Source: JALHVH01 sp963773685 (GTDB taxonomy: Bacteria > Acidobacteriota > Aminicenantia > Aminicenantales > Saccharicenantaceae). Taken from it: a DNA stretch of 38,165 nt. Position numbers and translations under genes: made by a program. Position 1 is the stretch's first letter. Each line of letters starts with the position of its first letter. The notes below the pieces were generated by a model that was given only the letters and a program-made list of their open reading frames with translations, did not search any database and had not been told where the DNA came from. The stretch covers positions 1 to 38,165 of the forward strand of contig CAVZBY010000014.1 in the NCBI GenBank assembly GCA_963773685.1. Reading direction: 5' to 3'. Of the stretch, positions 33,260-38,165 are shown piece after piece.

Positions 33260-33356
33260 CTATACCTCTCCCTTCATTTTTTTAGTCGTTGATCCGGACA
33301 CGAGGTTGAAAGAGTGAGAAAATATTAGCTCCCCCTCTTTCTATCTCATTGAGGTC

Positions 33357-33382
33357 CGTGATCGCTCCGGGGAGCGATCACG
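33357..33382. repeat. Perfect inverted repeat in an intergenic gap
   Basis: CGTGATCGCTCC (33357-33368) is followed by GG and then its exact complement (33371-33382). It lies between the small Cys-motif gene and the next - strand membrane-protein gene. No T run follows on either strand, so a simple intrinsic terminator is unlikely. It could be a protein-binding dyad or a transcript-stabilising hairpin. The rest of the 244-base gap shows no gene. Confidence 0.5.
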
Positions 33383-33503
33383 AACCGCGTTGTTGCCAAT
33401 AACTCGAACTGAATCAAGAGCCTTTTGAATCTGACAGGCAGGCCCATCTTTACAGGGTTGCCTATATCATCATTCAGGCCTCCGTCGGCGACCGGTCCCC
33501 CTC

Positions 33504-34118
33504 TCATGATTTGAAGTATTCCGAATACGTCGCCCCGAAGTCGATCAGGGAGTTGGCCACGGCAAGCACGAACCAGACCTGCCAGGAAGCGGGGAGCACG
33601 ATGTACAGGAAAACGAATGCCAGGTTGTTATAGATCCATATCCTGTTATGGAGGAACTTATCCGTCCGGCACCGGCAGATGATCGTCAGCAGCCAGATAA
33701 CGTCGAAGAACAGGGCATAAAAGAAGAGTCTGTAGAACAGCTCGGGGTCCTCGATGTTCAGGCACATGAAATAGAAAAGGAAGGAGAGCGCGAAAAGCGC
33801 CAGGCCGTCGAAGGGGAGGATGGTCCATTTCCATCCTCGGGCATGCTCGCCGAGGACCCGGAGGTTCTGAGACGGCGCGAAGAAGAAGCGGAGGAGGAAC
33901 AGTCCGCTGACGATCATCGCGGGCCACGTGGACCTGAGCACGGCGAACACGTCCCCATGGATGATCTCCAGGACCTTGACGACGGCGCAGGCCAGGATGA
34001 GGGAATAAACGAGCTCGATGCCGGAGATGAAGCGCTCGCTGAGCGAGGCGTTCTCCTGCCTGCGGAAATAGGTCGCGATCTTCTTCGCGATATGGTTCAC
34101 GGGCGCCATGGAAAACAT
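33504..34118 (-). CDS. Multi-pass membrane protein of unknown function
   Basis: I do not recognise this 204-residue family. It has five or six hydrophobic segments (for example VYSLILACAVVKVL, AMIVSGLFLLRFFF, LALFALSFLFYFMCL, YALFFDVIWLLTII, LAFVFLYIVL and VWFVLAVANSLI) and a basic N terminus (HIAKKIATYFRRQ). There is no transporter or enzyme motif that I can name. It starts ten bases after the stop of the VOC gene, so it is probably translated from the same mRNA; its own ribosome site is poor. The ATG at 34109 is an alternative start. Confidence 0.72.
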   Translation of the reverse strand: MFSMAPVNHIAKKIATYFRRQENASLSERFISGIELVYSLILACAVVKVLEIIHGDVFAVLRSTWPAMIVSGLFLLRFFFAPSQNLRVLGEHARGWKWTILPFDGLALFALSFLFYFMCLNIEDPELFYRLFFYALFFDVIWLLTIICRCRTDKFLHNRIWIYNNLAFVFLYIVLPASWQVWFVLAVANSLIDFGATYSEYFKS

Positions 34119-34128
34119 CTGTGGACGA

Positions 34129-34494
34129 TCATTTCGCTTCGGGATCGTCTTCGAACAGGCCGAACGTGTTACCTTCCGTATCAGTGCACATGGCCAGCCA
34201 GCCGACGCCCGGGATGGGCATCTTGGGGGTCAAAGCCTTCCCCCCTGCCGCCTCGACCTTCTTCAGGAACTCGAGGACCGAGGGCACCTGGATCGAGTTC
34301 TGGGTCTGGTCCGAGGGTTGCCGTCTCGGGCCGATGCCTCCGTTGATGCCGGGTTGGTCGTCCGGCCCGGTGGTGACCAGCCAATAGTCCATCCCGGGCC
34401 AGCCTTCGGCCTTCCAGCCGAAGACGTCCCCATAGAATTTGACGGCCCTGGCCGTATCGTCCGCCATGATGTCGAAGTGAACGACGCGATACAT
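34129..34494 (-). CDS. VOC-family protein (glyoxalase/bleomycin-resistance-like)
   Basis: This 121-residue cytosolic protein has the paired beta-alpha-beta-beta-beta pattern of the vicinal-oxygen-chelate fold. It opens VVHFDIMADDTARAVKFYGD, where the histidine is a typical first metal ligand, and closes with CTDTEGNTFGLFED, in which the glutamate of the usual terminal block is expected to bind metal. GWKAEGWPGMDYWLV and PGINGGIG are typical of the small PhnB/YdcJ-like subgroup of unknown substrate. AGGAGGGG precedes the start. The next - strand gene is a membrane protein only ten bases away. The sequence does not show which compound it acts on. Confidence 0.89.
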   Translation of the reverse strand: MYRVVHFDIMADDTARAVKFYGDVFGWKAEGWPGMDYWLVTTGPDDQPGINGGIGPRRQPSDQTQNSIQVPSVLEFLKKVEAAGGKALTPKMPIPGVGWLAMCTDTEGNTFGLFEDDPEAK

Positions 34495-34581
34495 GATTCC
34501 CCTCCTGTCCTCCGATTTTAGCCCAATTCCGGGCGGCCCTGCAATGATCGGAACGGGAGCAGGAATGGGATAATTGTCAGC

Positions 34582-34610
34582 TTGACAACGGCCGTGACAG
34601 AGCCTATTTT
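34582..34610 (+). promoter_or_regulatory. Putative promoter of the membrane-anchored protein gene
   Basis: TTGACA (34582-34587), 17 bases, then TATTTT (34605-34610). Transcription would begin about nine bases before the ATG at 34626, so the leader holds little beyond the GGGGGTGGG ribosome site. Confidence 0.5.
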
Positions 34611-34625
34611 CTCATAGGGGGTGGG

Positions 34626-35495
34626 ATGATGATCAAGACCATCAGCATTCTCGTCGTATTAGCCGCGGTCGGCGCGTTAGCGGCATATTTCCTTATGCCG
34701 CATCGCAGCCTATATCAGAGGGTCCTGAACGACCTGAAGATCGAACATGTTTTCAACATTCCAAGCCTGGCCTATGGGCCGGGTTCCGTTTATATCCGGG
34801 CCAGGAAGGCGGGATATATAGGAGTATGCCTTCCCTGGAACGTCATCGGATGTACGGAAGCCGATTACCCCGCACGACTCAAGGCGTTCGATATCCCGGA
34901 ATGGCAGCAGGCCGCCAGCCGGGAGGAAAAGGTCAAGTTCACGGACGAAGAGCTCAAGGCCGTCAGTGCCGATTTCGCGAAGATCGCGTCGTTGAAGCTG
35001 GAACTTTCCAACGGGAAGGTGTGCCTCGTTTACAGCCATTTGTCCGAACTGGCCGGCAACACGAAGATGGGTGTAAACAGGAAGGATATTGACGCCGCGT
35101 TGGAGATGTATCCGAAAAGCAAGGTCTTCCTGGCGATCAACTGCTATCAGTATGATGTGAAGATCGCGGCCAAGGACGATCGGGGCGTTGACATCACCGC
35201 GACGATCCCGGCCGAAGCTCTGAAGCTCATCCTCCCTGAGATCGGGATCAATATCCGCCGGACGGACGAAGTCACGATGTCGGGACGAGCGGCTTATGTT
35301 GGGTTCAACGGCGGTTCGATAAAGTTCTCGGATATCGGGGAAGAGGAACTGCCTACGGGGCCGGAAGAACGGATCCTCATCGAAGGGGGCCCGCCCACGT
35401 TTCGCAGCTTGGTCGAGCGGCCCGGTCGCTTGAGCATGATGGATATCACGAAAGAGACCGGTAATGCGAAGCGGAGCGACAGGAAGCCCGATTAG
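34626..35495 (+). CDS. Membrane-anchored periplasmic protein of unknown function
   Basis: I do not recognise the family. The 289-residue protein has one N-terminal membrane helix (about residues 4-24, ILVVLAAVGALAAYFLM) and a soluble, mixed alpha/beta outer part. Notable stretches are YGPGSVYIRARKAGYIGVC, FTDEELKAVSADFAKIASL, YPKSKVFLAINCYQYDVKIAAKD and FNGGSIKFSDIGEE. No enzyme motif or lipobox is visible. The start is ATG 34626 (or 34629) behind GGGGGTGGG. Its stop overlaps, on the opposite strand, the stop of a short orphan fragment, and it converges on the GH5-like gene. No functional context can be drawn from its neighbours. Confidence 0.77.
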   Translation: MMIKTISILVVLAAVGALAAYFLMPHRSLYQRVLNDLKIEHVFNIPSLAYGPGSVYIRARKAGYIGVCLPWNVIGCTEADYPARLKAFDIPEWQQAASREEKVKFTDEELKAVSADFAKIASLKLELSNGKVCLVYSHLSELAGNTKMGVNRKDIDAALEMYPKSKVFLAINCYQYDVKIAAKDDRGVDITATIPAEALKLILPEIGINIRRTDEVTMSGRAAYVGFNGGSIKFSDIGEEELPTGPEERILIEGGPPTFRSLVERPGRLSMMDITKETGNAKRSDRKPD

Positions 35496-35623
35496 AACCG
35501 CTTCGGCATGGTCAGGGTGACGAGCGCGCCGTCGCGATAGACGCTGACCGGATGGCCATGGAGCTCGATAAGGGCATCGTCGACCTTGAATCTGAGCCGC
35601 TCGGCCGGGCCGCCCCCGCCCTC
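35492..35623 (-). pseudogene. Orphan C-terminal fragment of a lost gene
   Basis: Forty-three codons on the - strand (ERLRFKVDDALIELHGHPV, then SVYRDGALVTLTMPKRF, then TAA) read like the end of a real protein. They have no start and lie directly after the GH5-like gene, in its frame, beyond its TGA and a second stop (TAA). Codon use is GC-rich like the core genome and unlike the GH5 gene. This suggests that the 5' part was replaced when the GH5 region arrived. Confidence 0.33.
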
Positions 35624-35626
35624 TTA

Positions 35627-37609
35627 TCAATCAGCTTCGAAATAGACGCGAATGATCTCGTTCTTGGTCACGCTGGCTATGTTGATCACTCCATTCGCCG
35701 GGTAATTGTACTTGCCTGTTCCAACCAACACGTAGTAGTATCCATGATATCCGGTTTCCGGGCGAAGCGTAACGCTGAAGCTGCTTCCTGCGGCGACCGT
35801 ATAGACCTTATAACAGCAAATCCAATTCGGCAGGATATATCCGTGCCCGCTTTGGATATCCACGGTGACGGTATACGTGGTTGAAGGCATAAAGAAGGCT
35901 TCGATGGAATGATTGGCCTGGACATCCAGGAATGTGTACGTCGGCACGGCCCCTACGCTGACACTGTCGATCATGACGTCTTGAATATCATAGCCGGGAT
36001 TCGGAGAAATTGTGAAATCCTGGTCCTCACCCTGTTCGACCGTCACGGCTCCTGACGGCGAGATCGTGCCTCCCGAGTTCGCCGTCGCGGTGATCGTGAA
36101 TATAGTGCCATGATTAATCGTAAATTCCGCGGTCTCAAATAGAACGAGACCGTCACCGGACATGAATCGTATCCTGTAATCGGAACCGTCCGGCAAAGGA
36201 TTCCCTTCATGATCGGTATCCTCGATGAGCCAGTTAAAGGACCCGTCGTTCAGCCAATGATCAACCGCGATATCGTAAACCCAATTCCCTTGTCTGAACA
36301 AAGAGATCTTTCCCTGTTTTTCGTATGACTCGCACGTCCATATCATCTGTAACGTGCCGCCGAAATGAACATGCTCCGGAAGATTCAGGTTCCTGATTAT
36401 TCTTACTCTGTTCGCAACGTCACGTTCGACGGTGTCCAATTGCCCGCCTGCCTTCAGGTGGCCTCCTATGAAGAGAAGCCCGGTATTGATTTCGTACCCG
36501 TTTCGCATATGGCTGCCGTCGGCCCACCAGTTCATATATCCGCTCTTCGGAATTCCGGATCCGGATGAGCAAGAATGATTACCGGTGCCGTTAAAATCAC
36601 ATGATAGAAAATTATGAAAACACCAGCCGGCGGCCCCATTCTCGGCGGCGGCTCTCAGATCCGCTATAAATTCTGAAGCAGCAGGAAAATAGGCCGTTCC
36701 GGGGAAAAACTTGCCTCTTCGATTGGGCTCCTGGCAATGGATCGGCTTACTGCTTGGCAAGTTGTCCTTAAGAAAGCTAACGGCGGCTCCCGAATAGAAA
36801 TTCTCATGTATTGCGACAAAGTCGACATTGTCGCAATAATCATCGAAGCGATCCGGTGTCCATTTAGGCGCATTCCAAGAGCCGGTCTCAGCATCATAAG
36901 GGCCGCAGGAGGCCGTACATAGTCTCCCACTGTCAATGCCTTGGACCACCGTTCTTATAAGGCCGATGTTAATGATCGCTTCGTCCATGGACCGGCTCTG
37001 CAGGTGACCCGCCCACTCGTTCTCGATGTCCAAGTACCAGTTCTTCAGGTAAGAAAAATCGGTGGTCAAGATTCCCGCCAGACTTTCTTGCTCAAACACG
37101 GAGTTGGGCTTGATGTCTTTAGTTCCGGGACAGCTGGGCCCGCCGTACAGCAGGGAAATGTCGACGATGATCCCCTTTTCATCACATTTTTCCAGGAGCC
37201 TTCTTATGCGGTGCCAATACCTGAAGGTGTCATTGGGCGCCGGATTCCTGCTAAAGCTCCCGTCTTCGGCATCCTTGACATAGGGCGAAAAGCTCAGAAA
37301 CTTGCTGCAATCCTGGTCCCAATCTTGCGCATCCCAATCCCAGTTTCCCGTTTGCAGCCATATCCGGATACAATTGATCCCTCGGCTCTTCATGGCATCG
37401 AGTTCTTCGCCGAGCTTCTCGAACTTGGTTGTGTTTTCTGTGGCCAGGTCGTGAGGGGTAAAGTACGTGATTTCTTGAATCCATGTCGGCACCCCGTTGA
37501 TAGTGAAATACTTGCCGTCTTGGGATATCCCCAGGATCGTTTGACCGAATGTCGGGATGCACATGAAGAGCACCAATAATCCGGCCATAAAGAAACTCTG
37601 CTTTTTCAT
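35627..37609 (-). CDS. Secreted GH5-like glycoside hydrolase with InlB-type repeat domain
   Basis: This 660-residue exported protein has a signal peptide (1-22). Residues about 30-370 form a TIM barrel of the cellulase superfamily (GH5/GH-A clan): NCIRIWLQ on an early strand, WYLDIENEW with Asn197-Glu198 as the likely acid/base, and IHCQEPN with Glu294 as the likely nucleophile. Residues about 375-500 form a beta domain, and about 505-580 an InlB B-repeat/bacterial-repeat type domain (TITATANSGGTISPSG, VEQGEDQDFTI, FLDVQANHSIEAFF). A last beta domain ends at residue 660. Base composition is visibly more AT-rich than the core genes. GGGGGAGAAA precedes the start. The class is supported by motifs; the precise sugar is not. 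Confidence 0.85.
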   Translation of the reverse strand: MKKQSFFMAGLLVLFMCIPTFGQTILGISQDGKYFTINGVPTWIQEITYFTPHDLATENTTKFEKLGEELDAMKSRGINCIRIWLQTGNWDWDAQDWDQDCSKFLSFSPYVKDAEDGSFSRNPAPNDTFRYWHRIRRLLEKCDEKGIIVDISLLYGGPSCPGTKDIKPNSVFEQESLAGILTTDFSYLKNWYLDIENEWAGHLQSRSMDEAIINIGLIRTVVQGIDSGRLCTASCGPYDAETGSWNAPKWTPDRFDDYCDNVDFVAIHENFYSGAAVSFLKDNLPSSKPIHCQEPNRRGKFFPGTAYFPAASEFIADLRAAAENGAAGWCFHNFLSCDFNGTGNHSCSSGSGIPKSGYMNWWADGSHMRNGYEINTGLLFIGGHLKAGGQLDTVERDVANRVRIIRNLNLPEHVHFGGTLQMIWTCESYEKQGKISLFRQGNWVYDIAVDHWLNDGSFNWLIEDTDHEGNPLPDGSDYRIRFMSGDGLVLFETAEFTINHGTIFTITATANSGGTISPSGAVTVEQGEDQDFTISPNPGYDIQDVMIDSVSVGAVPTYTFLDVQANHSIEAFFMPSTTYTVTVDIQSGHGYILPNWICCYKVYTVAAGSSFSVTLRPETGYHGYYYVLVGTGKYNYPANGVINIASVTKNEIIRVYFEAD

Positions 37610-37889
37610 TTTCTCCCCCTATTCAATTTTTTTTGGTTCCCAGGTTGCCTTTTCTTTATCACATCGTTTTTATTCGGGTGTCAAGGAAAAAATCGAGGAT
37701 TGCTGAAAAAATAAATAGATGCCTTGTCCGGAAAGATTATTTCGTCGAACACGGGAATTTTATCCGCTTAGCACGGTCTTATCTAAATAGCGATCCGACT
37801 TCGTTGGCCGGGAGCGAATAATATGCGGATGGCGCAGCCGAACGGCCGCTTAGCCGTCCTCAAGGACAGGGAGCCGGCCCAAACTCCGA
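37610..37889. other. AT-rich intergenic stretch between divergent promoters
   Basis: This part of the 316-base gap between the GH5-like gene and the zinc-ribbon gene contains no convincing gene. It holds the GH5 promoter near one end. Bases 37685-37820 are AT-rich with no clear repeat; from about 37820 the composition returns to that of the core genome. Confidence 0.6.
37655..37684 (-). promoter_or_regulatory. Putative promoter of the GH5-like gene
   Basis: On the - strand TTGACA (forward 37679-37684), 18 bases, then GATAAA (forward 37655-37660), with TG one base before the -10 (extended -10). The same arrangement, TTGAC, 18 bases and TG-n ahead of the -10, precedes the GH9 gene, so the two polysaccharide-degrading genes may share a promoter type. 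Confidence 0.5.
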
Positions 37890-37918
37890 TTGACAAGAAG
37901 CAAAATTCTCAATATAAA
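37890..37918 (+). promoter_or_regulatory. Near-consensus promoter giving a leaderless start
   Basis: TTGACA (37890-37895), 17 bases, TATAAA (37913-37918). Transcription should start about seven bases further, at 37925, and the ATG is at 37926. No Shine-Dalgarno sequence precedes that ATG. The mRNA would therefore be leaderless or nearly so. Confidence 0.66.
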
Positions 37919-37925
37919 TTGATTA

Positions 37926-38165
37926 ATGGCCATCAAGCGGTGTCCCTACTGCCGGGCGCTCATCGACGAGAAAGAACAGTATTGCAATAACTGCGGGACG
38001 CAGCTCCTCTTCCCCGAGGACGGGTCCGTCGAGGAAGAGATCCCGGGCGACAAGATCATCGACGCCGACGTCGAGGAGAAAGACTACGAGATCCCCGAGC
38101 CCGGGGCGGACAAGCCCGCCGACGACCCCGAAGACGAAGATGAGGACGAGAAAGCCGACGTCGAC
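37926..38165 (+). CDS. Zinc-ribbon protein with acidic tail (5' part, runs off the window)
   Basis: The first 80 codons of a gene are present and the window ends inside it. Residues 6-23 form a zinc ribbon of the double C-x2-C type (CPYC at 6-9 and CNNC at 20-23), followed by a very acidic, Pro-containing stretch (VEEEIPGDKIIDADVEEKD; DDPEDEDEDEKADVD). Many bacterial zinc-ribbon proteins of this form continue with a membrane helix or a large domain, which cannot be seen here. The ATG at 37926 has no ribosome site but sits at the predicted transcription start. The gene is GC-rich again, which marks a return to core genome. The role is unknown. Confidence 0.85.
   Translation, partial: MAIKRCPYCRALIDEKEQYCNNCGTQLLFPEDGSVEEEIPGDKIIDADVEEKDYEIPEPGADKPADDPEDEDEDEKADVD

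Noticed and set aside
33357..33382. Perfect 12-base inverted repeat considered as a Rho-independent terminator.
   Set aside because: No run of T follows on either strand and the loop is only two to four bases.
29317..37820. The AT-richer region considered as an integrated element or prophage with tRNA-Val as attachment site.
   Set aside because: No integrase, no phage genes and no direct repeat of the tRNA 3' end were seen in the window.
37633..37821. 62-codon frame in the AT-rich gap.
   Set aside because: There is no ribosome site and no recognisable motif, and it overlaps the probable GH5 promoter on the other strand.

Overview
This window looks like chromosomal DNA from a GC-rich, probably anaerobic or facultative environmental bacterium. 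The mix of a prolyl-oligopeptidase, several secreted alpha/beta hydrolases, a PadR regulator paired with a permease-prefix membrane protein, and a DmsE-type decaheme cytochrome with an MtrB/PioB porin fits the Acidobacteriota/Aminicenantota sphere. That placement is an inference from gene content, not a phylogeny. No transposase, integrase, phage gene or CRISPR array was seen.

Layout. Bases 1-9290 hold mostly single-gene units: an APC amino-acid permease (-), a di-heme peroxidase (+), an S9 peptidase (+), a beta-lactamase-fold hydrolase (-), two alpha/beta hydrolases and a phosphoribosyltransferase. Bases 9346-14606 hold a tight five-gene operon: KAS III-like synthase, radical SAM, GNAT-like acyltransferase, CDP-alcohol phosphatidyltransferase, and a second paralogous radical SAM. 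Three TTGAC direct repeats at 11-base spacing lie in front of it. This is the best candidate here for an undescribed system, and its parts suggest an unusual acyl or phospholipid product. Bases 15642-18932 encode a two-gene porin-cytochrome conduit for electron transfer across the outer membrane, followed by a decayed hydrolase fragment. Bases 19249-21272 encode a flavodoxin-like protein and a phytoene-desaturase-type FAD oxidoreductase.

Bases 21408-28543 hold a frameshifted metallophosphoesterase lipoprotein, an ECF-sigma operon (secreted protein, sigma factor, short membrane protein, MotA/ExbB-like protein), a large DUF3887-type hydrolase, and a PadR regulator with its frameshifted membrane partner. 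The PadR promoter carries a palindrome between its -35 and -10 boxes. Both frameshifts are explained by one extra base in a G/C homopolymer, so sequencing error is as likely as real decay.

Bases 28610-38165 are visibly more AT-rich. They carry a Tat-type VOC protein, a GH9 and a GH5-like secreted glycoside hydrolase, tRNA-Val(CAC), several small secreted or membrane proteins, and the start of an acidic zinc-ribbon protein with a near-consensus promoter that implies a leaderless mRNA. Between the GH9 gene and the tRNA lies a cluster of C/G-rich palindromic repeats. Two are complete and have different but perfectly paired outer arms. A further copy of the same repeat family sits in frame inside the beta-lactamase-fold gene at 4979-5016.
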